DNA of 64,000 bases from Otatea glauca (lineage: Eukaryota > Streptophyta > Magnoliopsida > Poales > Poaceae): NCBI GenBank assembly GCA_036346275.1, contig CM070713.1:55671567-55735566 (forward strand). The letters run 5' to 3'. Position numbers and translations under genes: made by a program. Below the pieces are notes generated by a model. The model did not search any database. It was given only the letters and a program-made list of their open reading frames with translations, and was not told the origin of the DNA. This document shows positions 1 through 11,454 of the stretch, piece by piece. Position 1 is the first letter of the stretch, and each line of letters begins with the position of its first letter.

Positions 1-331
1 CTGACTAGACACCATTGTACATGCCCTTAGAGCATTTGTCCCTAATCACCCGAAATTTCGATTCGAGTGATCAGAGTTGTCCACTCCGACAAACCCAACG
101 GTCCAAATTCCCAAACCCAAACTACAGACACCAGGTCCATACATCGGAACCATCTTATCCGTCCATTTTCCCAACCCAAACACATGAACGGCAGGATGCT
201 GCTCCCGGTCCACGCCACACAGCGTACACCGGTCGTTTTGGCTAAACCGTTTCAAAAAGATTAAAATCCCGCCCCTGCGCCGCTTCCCAATCCCTACTCC
301 CCCTCCCGTTAGTTAGAGCCCATAGCCTCAC
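1..331. other. Upstream flank of the first gene
   Basis: No convincing gene is seen. Short overlapping ORFs on both strands have no recognisable protein character. The stretch becomes C-rich after about 270 and leads into the telo-box and transcribed leader of the UVI4/OSD1-like gene, so it probably holds that gene's core promoter. No clear TATA box was identified. Confidence 0.4.
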
Positions 332-340
332 AAACCCTAG
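332..340 (+). promoter_or_regulatory. Telo-box-like motif (AAACCCTAG)
   Basis: AAACCCTAG lies upstream of the first gene's leader. This motif is common near the start of plant genes expressed in dividing cells, which fits an APC/C regulator. The assignment rests on the motif and its position only. Confidence 0.4.
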
Positions 341-413
341 GAATCTACCCAGAAATTCTACCTAGGAATCTACCCAGAAATTCTACCTAGGAATCTACCC
401 AGAAATTCTACCT
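339..413 (+). repeat. 25-bp tandem repeat, three perfect copies
   Basis: Three consecutive identical 25-bp units beginning AGGAATCTACCC occupy 339-363, 364-388 and 389-413. They lie in the promoter or 5' leader of the UVI4/OSD1-like gene, so copy number could affect its expression. Identity between copies suggests recent expansion. Confidence 0.9.
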
Positions 414-1184
414 TAATTAGGATTGTATCGTAGGAAGTAGTTGTTGCGGGGGTACGGATCGGCGGGAATCGGAGAAGAGCAGAGTAAATGGTGAGAAATT
501 TTGCGGTTTTTTTGCGAGGGTCGTGTTCTTGCCTTTTTTCCGAGCAATTTCTTGATGCGTTTATGTGATTCTGCTCTTGCAGATCTGCGGAAGGGTTAGG
601 ATTGGCTTGCGGGAATCGGAGCGGCAGGAATCTGAGGTGGGAAGTGAGGAAATCTGGAAATTTGGTTGGTTGTTTGGGGAGGATTCGTTGGTTCGCGTTC
701 GCCCCAAACCCTTTCTTGGTTTTCTTATCCACTTCTTTGATTATTTAGCTTGGATCTTTGGAGGTTAGAGGTTTGCGGTAGGGTTCTGAGTAGAAAGAAT
801 AGGAGATTATACGCTTATTGATGTCACTGGTGCTTTTCTTGAGGTCTTATCCACTGGATCTTTTTTGCGTTGCGGCGTTCTTCCAGATATCTTCGGGACG
901 TAGGGTTCGCGTGGGTATCGAAAGAAGAAGAAGCCTAATCATAGCAGAGCAAAAGGTATGTAAGTTTTGGGCCATTACATGTTCGTGCGTTCTCTGAATT
1001 ATACCTTCCGGTTCTCCAGGAGAGTACTAGGATTTTGCAACAGGACTTACAGCAGAAAGAACAGGAGAGAGCAGAACACCTGTGAGGAAAATCTGTGATT
1101 TATAGGGCCATTTCTTCATCTTGTGATGAATTTCTTGGGTTCTCGCGTCACTGATATTCTGTAAACTTCTTGCAGAACTCCAAG

Positions 1185-4100
1185 ATGCCTGAAGCGAGGA
1201 ATGTCAGATGGACGACAATCGCCCACCTCTCTGGTGGTGGGTTCTTTATCAGGAGAGTGACGTCACCAGGAGCTGTGGTGGTGAAGGGCGCCGTCAAGCC
1301 GCTGGCTCGAAGGATCCTGTCACCGTCGAGCAACAAGGAGAACGTGCCACCAGTGTGGGCTGTGAGGACTGCACCGAAGAGGAGCCCCCTACCTGAGTGG
1401 TACCTAAGGACCCCGCTCCGCGACATCACATCAGTCGTCAAGGTGACGAACCATTTCTTTAGACTGTTTGTGGGATGTTCTCTAAATGCTTTAAATGATG
1501 TGGCTTTGTTGTGCTAATATCATAGTTAAGTTATATTTGACGCACTATATGTTCTTCAAGACATGTTGAATTGTTAATTTATTTGTGCATACGATTCTGG
1601 AACTGCGTTTGGCCTTGTATTCAAAATGACATGGTCACCAAAGTAAGTTTTGGTCAGTTTTTTGGAATCTAGCGGAAGTAGTGCGAATACGATTAGTAAA
1701 ACTCAGAATTTCGGAGTTAATGTCTTTGACTCCTGCTCTGATATATGCATTTTAGTGTTATCACAACAAGATCCGTGAAATTTTGTTAGTCATTGTCCTG
1801 ATGACTAGAATGAGGATGACAGTAGCATGGAAATATGTTTAAATCTTTTATGTTTTATGCAGTCATATAAAAAGTTTCTTATAATTCAAATGAATTATCA
1901 ACAAGGGTCCTGTCACCAGGTGATTTATGCATTTTAGAGTTATTACGACAAGATCCATGAAATTTGTTAGTCATTGTCTTGTTGACTAGAACGAGGAAAA
2001 CAGTAGCATGGAGTTATGGTTAAGTATTTTCTTTAATGCTTTGCGCAGTCGTATAAAAAGTTTCTTTTAATTCAAATGAATTAGCAACATGAGACTTTCC
2101 GATGACCGGTGCTTCTTCCATCTTCGTTCTATCTGCTTCAATCTAGCTATCTGGCATTTTAGATAGCCAACAACTACAAGAAATACTGCCCTTAATTTCG
2201 CAGAAAAGTTTGGTGAAATAATAAGCCCATGTTATGGAAATAATAATCTCCTTTATGATCTTCTTAAGTGCCAATGTTACTAGAGTTTAAATGTTTGACT
2301 AAGCATCAGGAGACGTATGAGGATGGATCTATGCCTAAGGTCGGGTTAGCTATTTCGGGGATAGCACTACAGCCTAGTTACTACACCGAGCATACCTCCC
2401 TATGTTATGGTTTGGATTATTTCTTGCCTCTTCAGGATGCTGCTAGGAAGACATTGATGGACCTTAGAGCCTAGTTTAGGAGGCAAGTGGATGACACCTC
2501 CTTTGCACACTTACCCGTTTTCACACCTGGAGTTCCTAGCCACCCACTACCTCTTCACCCTAGTCCAGTTAGCGCCAGTGAGACCTTGGGAGTGTTAGCC
2601 TGGATGGTCACTAGTAACTATATGATGGTAGCCGATGTACAGTTTGGCAAGGTCGTGATGGAGCGAGACCTCTTACAAACGACCCTCCAGTACCTTGTAT
2701 CTAAAGACTCAGATACTCCTATTATACCATCCACTATTGTCGCTACCTCTCTATAGTACCTCCACCAACCATTTACCCACCACTCACAGCTTCAGTACCT
2801 ACCCCTCCCTATCATGCTTCCCAAAGATGAGCGTCCCTTTTCCTCCACAGGCTCCAGTGAGACCTATTACCACCTATCCAGTGCCACCACGTAGGCGGGC
2901 TTCTTCTCACACTACTCACATGGAGGTACACCCTGGACCTAGTGTGGAGGCGTCCAACATGACCACCTTCTTGGGACACTTAGATCAGGGTACGAGCGGG
3001 GGCGGTCAGGATCCAGAGGAGGCTTCAGAGGAGTAGTATAGGATGGGCGTCAGTATCGAGTTATTGTAATAGGATGTCTTGTCTTTAGGTACTGAGTCAA
3101 GAAGTTAGAAATTGTTGTATAATTATTTGTACCATATGAGAGATAACTAGTCATGAATGCACTGTTAGCATCTACAAGACCTTTGGAAATGATATTTCCT
3201 GATGTACTAGTAAGTTAGATGAATTACCGTCAGTAAAAAGCTTTGGTTGCATTGTAACCTTGCATATTAATCATAATTAACAACTTCTCTGTTCTAGTAT
3301 AGGTTAGACGGGCTTCCTTTAATCAATTAATTATTAAATTGTCTGTTTAAATATCATATGCAATACTCTGAATATGGTGTATTAAGGGCCCGTTCGGTAG
3401 GGCTCTAGCTCCTACTTCTTCATGATTCTGATCTTCTGAAGAATCAGGAGCAGTTTATGAAAGTGTTTGGCTAGCTAGTTGGCTCTAGATCTTGAAAGAA
3501 GGGATTTTAGAGGAATTGTCCGGTTTACCCTTGTCTGTAATACCTGACTTATATTTGTAACTTGACCTTTTGTATTTGTGTGGATTATTTGTGAGATACG
3601 AGAAAATAAATACCAGAATCATGCAATATATTGAACATCCCAGTAATTAGCATGGTAATAAAGTCCAAAAATTAAATAGAAGTCTCATCATGATATGTTA
3701 GTGATTACAAAAGATAACAAAATGTTTAAAGATACGCAGCAAATCATTTGCGGATTTCATACTTTGGAGATGACTCCTAGCTTGCCGGCCAGTCTCTCAG
3801 CAACATAACTATTGAAGCAATAACTAGTGACATCATCTAGTGTCAAATAGTATACAGTACAACGAATATTGCCAAATATCAGGCTCTGCGTTTAAACACA
3901 ATTCTTACCCAAGCCTAATAGATCCGTCAATAAGCACCCATCTGATCACTGCACGATGAAACTCTGGACGATGTGGGTCTGCTCTTAAAGGATGTGATAG
4001 GCGCACATGCACTCTGTAGAAAAATAATTGTATCAGTGAAGAAAAGCATCCTCAATAATATATTAAGAGAACAAAACAAACAACATAAGCAGTATGAGGG

Positions 4101-7100
4101 TTACTACCTCGACAAGTGAGGACTGGACCAACCAGAGAGCTTAGGAACAACAAACAACAAAGAGATTGAAGCAAACCATACAGCTCACTGGGTTTCTAGG
4201 CAAACCAAATGCGAGAATGATTTTTGATGGCTTTGATGTGTCTTTTGTGATGATCTCAGCAAATGTCAATGGCTTGCCATGTTTCATTAGGATCTGTATG
4301 TGTACAAGCAGTAAAATATTAAAATTGTTGAAAAAATTGGATAAGGATAGTAGTGCCAAGTTCAAAAGCTTTTTTTCGCCAACAGGAAAAGAATCAATCT
4401 TAAATTTGATCTAGTACAAACACATGAGTGTTTAGTTATAGACCAAAAGACCGGTCAAGTTGATTGATAATGCAGTTGATTAGGAACTAATTCCGCAAAA
4501 GGATACCCTGTTAATAGTGCTTTATGATTGCTTTATCCCCCAACTATTGGTTCATCTTGCCTAACTTCGTCTTGGTAAAGAATAGTTCCAGAAGAATTTC
4601 TAAGATACCTTTTCAAAGTGAATTTTACCCATATTTGCCAAACAAGGTAGTAACACTCAAATTGCATGATACCCCTCCCCTAGATCCGAAGTACAATCAC
4701 AATTACGGCTATATACAGACTTCTGATTCACAATACATGCACCAGATAGCTTGACAAGAATTAACTCATTTATCAATGATGTAAGGTAAAATTGTGATTT
4801 TCTTAAGAGTTGTTGTTTGGGTTTAAGCACAAGCACATGCAATTTACTTCACCAATTTTGTGGTGTTTAGCATAGAAGTGCAAAAATGTTGGCAAACACA
4901 CCCCTAACTCTGAACATCAGAAGGCTTTGAATCAAAAATCTCATTGGTGTCAGGCAGATCTACTTCCCTCCCTGTACACTGTGAGGTTCCTATTTCAGAA
5001 TTACTAAGAATAGAAGCGAGATTTTTTAAGGAAATTGGAAACCGTAGAATCCCAACCTAAACATTGAATCCCTATGTCGAAATTCCTATTTCAGAATTCC
5101 CAAGAGCGGAAGCAAGATATTAAAATTAATGCAAGGTATTTTTTGTCAAACAAAAAGCATATCTTCCTTCCTTCACCTGATGTCCATGTCTCGGAAGGAT
5201 TTATGAGCTTTAGGTTCATCCAGAAGCATAATAAAAGTACATCAAAAAGAAAGATTACAAAGATATTTCAAAATTCCTAGAAATCTAAAGCTTCTGTTGA
5301 TCCTTGTCCTTGATCCCTGAAATTGTTAATCATCCACACATATATAATTACAAGGCAAGAAGTGCAGAAATTAAAATTTTAAGAGTTACCAGTAGACCCG
5401 TATGCGAGGGTATTGCACAATGAGATACCTGATCCGTCCAGGGCTAGATCAGCTCCTCTCGCTAATTTAGGGTATCATCACTCGACAGAAACTTGCAAAC
5501 CTGATAAAACTGAGGGTAACCATAGCATCACATGCATAGTATTCCAAAATATCAGCCACTATAGAATAGGATAAGAACCAGTCTACAGCCGAATCTCCTA
5601 GCCATACCACTGCATTGCCCCTCATACATAAGCCACCATAGAGCATTCCCCATTCCTTCTTTCCCCAAAGCTCCCAAAGCCAAGGAAAACAGAGGGCACA
5701 TCCAGGAGGCCAAGCCGAGGAAAAAAGGAGGAGAAGACCAAGAGCAAGGGATCAAGACCTCAGCCATCCCCATCAACCTCACCATCTCCATCAGCACATC
5801 AACATCACCATCACCATTTGCCCACATCAATACCAGATCCATCACCATTAGGTCCACTCCACATCAGGTGCACAAATAAATTTTGCTCACTTTAGAGAAC
5901 CACTATAGATGATGATGGCAGTAGGCTACCCATGGTCTCAGTTTGTAGCCATAGATGGGGGCGGCCTTGCGCATGCCCATGGACCGTTCCATGCGCCCCG
6001 GCATACGGAAGGACTGTGAATATCGCTACAATACCGCCAAACCCCATGCTCCCCGGCGTATGGAAGGACTGTGAGTATCGCTACAATACCGCCAAACCCC
6101 TAAATAGCAAGACCCAAATCATCATAGACCAGCAATTGACCAATTTCGTTTGAGATCAAGCAAGCATGCAAATAATCAAACATTCCACAGTAAAGTAAAT
6201 CAATCATCATGGTGGTGGTAGAGGGACCGTTCGGGGTGCGGGCGACCCAACGGAGAACGCAAGGGGGCGGGGCCCCTAACGACGGCCTAGCAGCCCGACC
6301 GGGCACAGGCCCGCACGAGCGAGAGCGAGGGGGTGGATGCCCAGAGTAGGAGGGGGAAGGTTGGGCCGGTGGCGAGGCAGGGCCAGCTGGCGCGGAAGAG
6401 AGTGGATCTAGGGGAGGATGAGGAATAAGGGATGAAGAAGAAGAAGGGGATGAGAAAAAGAAAGAACAGAGGGAGAGCAGTCGAATGGAGAAAAGGAGGG
6501 AGAAAAAGAAAAGAGGAAAAAGAATGAAAAATGGGGATTAATGCCTTTACTAAAACAAAATCACAATCCAAAACATTAATAAGCCGCATAAATTAAACTG
6601 CACCAAATTAAAATATAGCAAGCTAAACACCCAAATTTGAATTACGTCAAGATTCAAGTACGGCCATGTAATAAATCCTAAGTTAAAGTAAGCAACATAT
6701 CTGTACCAATTTCAATCCAGTCAAAAAAAGGTTAGATGCCATAATTAATTGCTACATGAATTTAATATTTCATGATTTTAGGAATCGAACTGAATCCAGT
6801 AGAAGGCCACTTCCAGAATTTGAGTAAGGCTGAGTATTCCAATTCTATATCAGGCAAGCCTCTTTTGATCATATTTATGAAAAATTTCAATTGATTTTGA
6901 ATACATACTCTATTATCAATGCATGGGAAAATATATTGCAAATGAAAACCTTAAATCGGACACGGATGGAAAGGTGGTTTGAGAATGATTTATCGAGTTA
7001 ATAAGTGGATATTGGTATATTGAGATGGCTCATCCAATGAAAGGAATATATATATATATATGGTGGGTAGAGGGCGTCGATGAGAAGGATTTTCATGCCG

Positions 7101-9367
7101 GTGGGGCCCTCTACATAGGTTGTGATATAAGGACGACAACTAACACTCGGACAATGAGCCGTATTGACAGTATCAACCTATGAAGGTGTTATAATCTCCA
7201 CATTGGATATGTGTAGATAATTAGTGCATAAATTTGGGATATACCAGGAGGCCCAGAGAGACTCGCTATTGTAATGGTGCTATTTTTGAAGCCATATGTA
7301 GAGTTACTGCCTACGGATAGTCGGAGTACAACTGTTAGCTACGAGTCAGGTGGGATGGCCTAGGATACGTGTCTCTGGCTTGAGTAACAGGGTTGGAGAT
7401 CTAATACCGGATTAGTGATAAACATTCTAGGGCCTCACAGGATGGGGTCACTATGGGTTAAATCATGAATTTATACCTATCTCCTGGATTGAAGGCTACG
7501 GAAGTTAAGTCAGCCTCAGATACGAGTGCTAGCAGCAAATTGCGTGATTAAAATACACAACCCTTAAAGAAAACCCATAACCTAATTTCTGTAAAAGTGG
7601 ATTTCGAGGGAAGGTGTTCATGGAATGGATACGAGAGAAAATCATATGTTGCATTTGTTAATAATGCTGGTACTCAATCTTACTTAAATCCCCCTTTTGC
7701 TTAGAGGGTGAATTCTACGGATCCACCTACGAGGTATGGGGTGAGGATTATTCGCAGGACCAGGTTTACGAGGAGGATTACTACTAGGAGGACTAGGTGG
7801 TTGGTTAGGTCGTACCCTAGCTTTTGGCAATCTTCAGGGTAATTAGTTAGATGTACTATATTTTTTGTTGTACTTGGATCTTATGTATAATTAGTTGTTC
7901 TGGACTTGTAGCCATGCATGGCAATGAAATGTAATAAGTTTTCATTTTAGTTTCTAATTATTATTCTACTGCAACACTCTGAATACGGTGTATTAACCGA
8001 TAAAATGTCGGGTGCGCTCGATATTTTGTTAGCTAATATATCGAGATCAGTGTAATTAACTCAATGTAATGACAGTGTTACTGTTTTTACCTTGGGCTAA
8101 TTATGCAGGTCACCACAATTGTGTCACTGAAGGATATATATAATAATCGATGCAGGAGTTGTGCTATAGAGGGCCTTATTTGCGACAGCGTAATCTAGCT
8201 TATGTTATCTGCCTTCCAAACTGCTGATATTCATTTAATCTGACAAAGTAAAATTGAGCTTCCTACCTTTGTAGTGTAGTTTTTGGGCTGCTATTTTAGT
8301 TTAGCTTTGCTACAATGTCCTCTTTTGGAGTTTTGGTAACCTTTTTTATTAGTGTTCCCCAAGGCGGGGCCGCCTAGCCTGCCCGCCTAATCAGCGATTA
8401 GGCAGTAGGCGCCGGTGTGCCACTCAACTAGCGCGTAGTGCCTTGGGGAATATTGCTTTTTATATGTCACGTTTTACTCTCTGTAATGTCATCTTCAAGG
8501 CTAATCTTCTGGAATTATACTCCAGTTTGTTCTGTACACTGTTGCTTGCATAGAAAATAAAATTTCTTTTCCAGAGTATGCAATGTAAAAAAAATCTTTA
8601 TAAGAAATTCTTGCAGGTCGATGTAATATTTTTTACGCCATAATGAAAAAATACTGTAGCCAAAATAAGTGTACATATCCATGCAGAGTTATATTTCTCA
8701 ATATATTAATAGTTGATCTAGATTTTACAATAAAATTTTTCTTCAGTACCTCCATCGTTATGATGGGTACGAAGGAAATGTGGTTGATTTGTTCATTTCT
8801 CAGCAAATAGTTATTGTCCACTGTTAAATTAGTAGCAACAATTCAGATACATCCTTAACATAATAGCAATCTCGTGCATTTAGTTATGATTCCATGGCAA
8901 CCTGCTGCTGTAGCTATGCTAACTACAACCTGCAGGCTGTTGAGAAGAAAAGTCGCCTAAGAGATGCTGCGGCCCGGCAGCAGATCCAATGGACTGAAGA
9001 TTCTTCAAAATCTGTGGATCCAACAGCTGCAGTACAAACAGAGCAGGGTGTTCCTCATAGCACATCACCAACTCAGGAAACCCTGGCTGTTGTAGCCTCT
9101 GGCCATGGCTCAGCTCAAGTTGTTACAAGAACAGCAACTTGTTTGGCCGAGGGCAAGCTGAAGGCATCTTCCTCTTCATCTGACTGCTCCTTGCAGACTC
9201 CATCAAAACCAAATGATCCAGCTCTTGCCAATCTCGTGGAGAAGAAACTATCCAGTTCAATAGAGCAGATAGAGAAGATCGTAAGTCGAAACCTGAAGAG
9301 AACTCTGAAGGCTGCTCAGCCTTCCAAGACGGCTGTCCAGAGGCGCACCCTGATGTCTATGCGATGA
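1185..9367 (+). CDS. UVI4/OSD1-like: UVI4/OSD1 (POLYCHOME/GIGAS CELL) family APC/C inhibitor
   Basis: Two coding exons, 1185-1442 and 8936-9367, join in phase 0 to give 229 aa, close to the roughly 240 aa usual for plant UVI4/OSD1 proteins. These nuclear proteins inhibit the anaphase-promoting complex and control endoreduplication and meiotic progression. Visible signatures: the family start MPEAR (residues 1-5); a KEN box at 51-53 (KENVPP); a destruction box RTPLRDIT from R75; a late SSSIEQIEKIV segment; and the C-terminal MR tail LMSMR (225-229). The ATG at 1185 is chosen because MPEAR is the conserved family start. Two leader introns fit 491-582 and 956-1175. The 7.5-kb coding intron (1443-8935) is full of repeats and an antisense CNX1 fragment. 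A shorter paralogue follows on the same strand. Orthology to UVI4 versus OSD1 is not resolved. Confidence 0.87.
2268..3036 (+). pseudogene. Decayed unidentified ORF, probably transposon-derived
   Basis: One reading frame (2268-2756) is open except for a TAG at 2472-2474. Coding-like sequence resumes in another frame up to a stop at 3036, with a Pro/Ser-rich stretch and an acidic tail (GGGQDPEEASEE). The composition looks protein-coding, but I do not recognise the family. It lies in the large intron of the UVI4/OSD1-like gene, in the same orientation, next to sequence resembling the end of the repeat at 5.1-8.1 kb. A gene fragment or retroelement internal region are both possible. Confidence 0.4.
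3330..3500. repeat. Fragment of the 5-8 kb repeat plus MITE-like terminus
   Basis: About 3350-3385 resembles the piece of the large repeat around 7970-8000 (CTCTGAATAyGGTGTATTAA). It is followed directly by GGGCCCGTTCGGTAGGGCTC, typical of termini of small grass hAT-type MITEs. No matching second terminus was found, so the MITE call is tentative. Confidence 0.35.
3895..4665 (-). pseudogene. CNX1: CNX1 (molybdenum insertase) gene fragment, antisense in intron
   Basis: CNX1 inserts molybdenum into molybdopterin; this fragment is from its MoeA-like E domain. On the minus strand three exon-like pieces appear in the right order: about 4609-4665 (ending GKIHFEK at a GT site), about 4110-4293 (KHGKPLTFAEI, then LAFGLPRNPVSCMVCFNLFVV), and about 3915-4020 (VHVRLSHPLRADPHRPEFHR, ending at GTAAGA). 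Splice sites are kept, so genomic DNA was copied, not an mRNA. The middle piece carries what looks like a 7-bp duplication (TTTGTTG) that shifts the frame. The sequence beyond about 3900 does not continue as CNX1. It lies antisense inside the UVI4/OSD1-like intron. Edges are approximate; no flanking transposon ends were found. Confidence 0.75.
5130..8117 (+). repeat. Large dispersed repeat, copy A (probable old solo LTR)
   Basis: This roughly 3-kb segment matches, in inverted orientation, the segment at about 38945-42130. Blocks in the same order include the AAAATATCA region near 5550, CACCAAATTAAAATATA near 6600, CAATGAGCCGTA near 7150, the (TA)n tract near 7050, and the end TTATGCrGGTCrCCACA at 8101-8117. 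A TG...CA-like structure with no open frame suggests an old LTR, but no target-site duplication was found. Boundaries are by eye. It occupies much of the UVI4/OSD1-like intron. Confidence 0.6.
5990..6101 (+). repeat. 55-56-bp tandem duplication
   Basis: Two adjacent copies, starting near 5991 and 6046, share the block GGAAGGACTGTGArTATCGC followed by TACAATACCGCCAAACCCC. It lies inside repeat copy A. Confidence 0.75.
8355..8450. mobile_element. Small foldback/MITE-like element, 11-bp perfect inverted repeats
   Basis: TTCCCCAAGGC (8355-8365) and GCCTTGGGGAA (8440-8450) form a perfect 11-bp terminal inverted repeat around a GC-rich 74-bp core, which contrasts with the AT-rich intron around it. 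No clear target-site duplication is seen, so the superfamily is unknown. Confidence 0.6.
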
Positions 9368-10344
9368 ACTGAGCACACTGTCCAGAGAAGGGGAAGCCCT
9401 GCTCAGGCTTGTATTGCCCCCTCTCGTCTGCTGCTTTCTTAGCCGCTAGTCCTAACCACCCGTTGCATCAGCTGCTCTTCTTCCATCCTTCCTTTGACCC
9501 CGAGGCTTGTTGAGGAATTTTGCTCAGTTTTGTCTGTAGGATTGGGGGTTCCTGGTTCTCTGCTTGAGGACCTGGGGTATGGGGGGGATACCACGCTCTC
9601 TGCTTGAGGACATATATAGGATTAGCTGTTGATATATTTTTCACGGTACTGGTACATGCTTACTGCAGTAGACCTTCAATTGGGTATAATTTCTGTACGT
9701 TTTATCATTCAGCTGAACTTCATGGTCTGAATAATTCGATGTTCCATGCTGTATTGAGAACATGAAACACTGTTACAGACTTACAGGGTCTTCTTGTTTG
9801 TGAAATTAGTTGTTCCTCTATGTAATAACTAACAAGACATGTTTTGAATCTTGATTGCCTCTTATAGCACAATGCTTTTGTTGTAGAGTGACTTAACATC
9901 TCTTAGGTAATCTCCTTGGTGTGAGGCATGCCTTCTAAGATTTTCTGCTGGTTGCATAACTTGTGGACCGAGTTTCTTGGCATTAAGCAATGGACATGTT
10001 ATATGTATGTATGGTCCAGCTTTTTACTTGATTGTGTAGCGTTGAGTAGAATTCAGCATTTTGCGCGATGCTATTGGTGTCTCAGTACAAGCTTTTTCCT
10101 CTTTTTCTGAGTTAACTATGGACTCTGCATGGTCCCCAATTCTGCATGATCCCTCACTTCCTGGTAAGCTGGTGCTACTAATATTCTGTCTTTCTGAATG
10201 TTTTGCTGGTCAACTACGATTTGCTGTTCGGGTAGCCCACTGTCGTACTTGTTATTGCTGTGAATACACAGCTAAATGGAATTGCCAATGCACTTGAAAT
10301 GCTTGTGTTCTAATCAAATGCATACATATATATTTACGTGCTTC
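9368..10344. other. 3' region and spacer between the two tandem genes
   Basis: No gene is recognised. The first part is presumably the 3' untranslated region of the UVI4/OSD1-like gene. A short duplication (CTCTGCTTGAGGAC) occurs at about 9559 and 9598. Confidence 0.4.
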
Positions 10345-10478
10345 AGCACAAGTATAATCAAAGTTGAATTCGCAATTTTAATAGTCAGCACCTGAAGCAC
10401 AAGTATAATCAAAGTTGAATTCGCAATTTTAATAGTTAGCACCTGAAGCAAAAGTATAATCAAAGTTGAATTCGCAAT
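10345..10478 (+). repeat. 51-bp tandem repeat, about 2.6 copies
   Basis: Units start near 10345, 10394 and 10445 and share AAGTATAATCAAAGTTGAAT. The third is truncated. They lie about 270-400 bp upstream of the second gene's start codon, in its probable promoter. Confidence 0.85.
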
Positions 10479-10743
10479 GCACCTGCAATTTCATGAACAT
10501 CGAAGTGTATCTATGCTTGCTTTGCCAGGTTACAGCATGATGATTTTTCCTTTCTTTTTGGTTAAAAGAGTGGGCACGATCTACAGTTGGAAATTTTGGG
10601 AAGAAAAGGAGGAAGGAAGATTTATTATGGTGCTGTGCTGCAGTTGCAGTAACCGTTCTTTCTTGAAAAAAGAACCTCCCTTCCCTCTCATTCACCAAGA
10701 TCAAAATTCGCATGGGCAAAGGCAACAAAGAGCGTCTCTCTCC

Positions 10744-11454
10744 ATGGGAAGCCGGCGATCACTGTCTTCCAGTAAGGAGATCAACGGCAATGCTACCATG
10801 CACCCGGACGTGCCGGAGACGATCGAGCGGCGCATTCCCCTCCGCGACATCACCAACATCGTTGAGGTGTGGATGCCATTGGCATTGATCGGTGCATGTT
10901 CTTACTTTTTTTTTACTTGGATTTTGTAGTGTGATTTACTCTGGCCATGGTATTTTAGAAGCATCAAGCGTGTCTGATGATCTCGCCTTTTGTTCACTAT
11001 GTTCAGAGTTCGGGCATTTCACCTCCACCCACCAACCACCATTTCAAGCCATCCTCTTCTTGCTTCCCAAATTTACATATATTTTTTTTGTTTGTTTGGA
11101 AGTCAGGCTCTTGACAGAGAACGGCTCTCTCGGCCGTCGTCGTCGTTGCCGGCAGAGACGCAGCACTCAACAGCAGAAGCATCTGCGCCACAGAAGCCGC
11201 TCGCTTCTGAAGAGAAGCCAGAAACAGGAGCCATCCTGGCTGACGCCTCTGAGGCGCCCTGCTCGACTCAACCTGCCGAAACCTCCGTGCCATCTCTGCC
11301 TCCGGTGAACGTCGTTCATCCATCACCCGAGCAATCTTCGCAGACGGCAACCGGTGCCTCAGGCTCCGCAACTCGCGTCGCCGCTGCGCCCTCGAACTCG
11401 AAGAAGGCGAGGCGGAGGCGGAGGCGGAGGCGCGCGCTCATGTCGATGCGGTAA
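10744..11454 (+). CDS. Short MR-tail paralogue of the UVI4/OSD1-like gene
   Basis: Exons 10744-10866 and 11107-11454 join in phase 0 to encode 156 aa. The intron falls just after the destruction-box exon, at the same place and phase as in the upstream gene (VVK|AVEKKSRL there, IVE|ALDRERLS here), which indicates common descent. Kept features: destruction box RIPLRDIT from R30 and the C-terminal MR tail LMSMR (152-156). Missing: the MPEAR start, the KEN box and the IEQIEKIV segment. Instead the C-terminus has KKA plus eight arginines immediately before the MR tail, coded by an AGG/CGG repeat. The middle is Ser/Pro/Ala/Glu-rich and probably disordered. The start at 10744 gives the best frame; an upstream in-frame ATG at 10477 would add an unlikely leader. 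The likely role is APC/C binding or inhibition, inferred from the motifs. Expression is unproven. Confidence 0.7.

Noticed and set aside
10477..10743. Upstream N-terminal extension of the short MR-tail protein
   Set aside because: It is in frame but crosses the 51-bp-repeat promoter region and reads as Phe/Ser-rich non-protein-like sequence; the ATG at 10744 is preferred.
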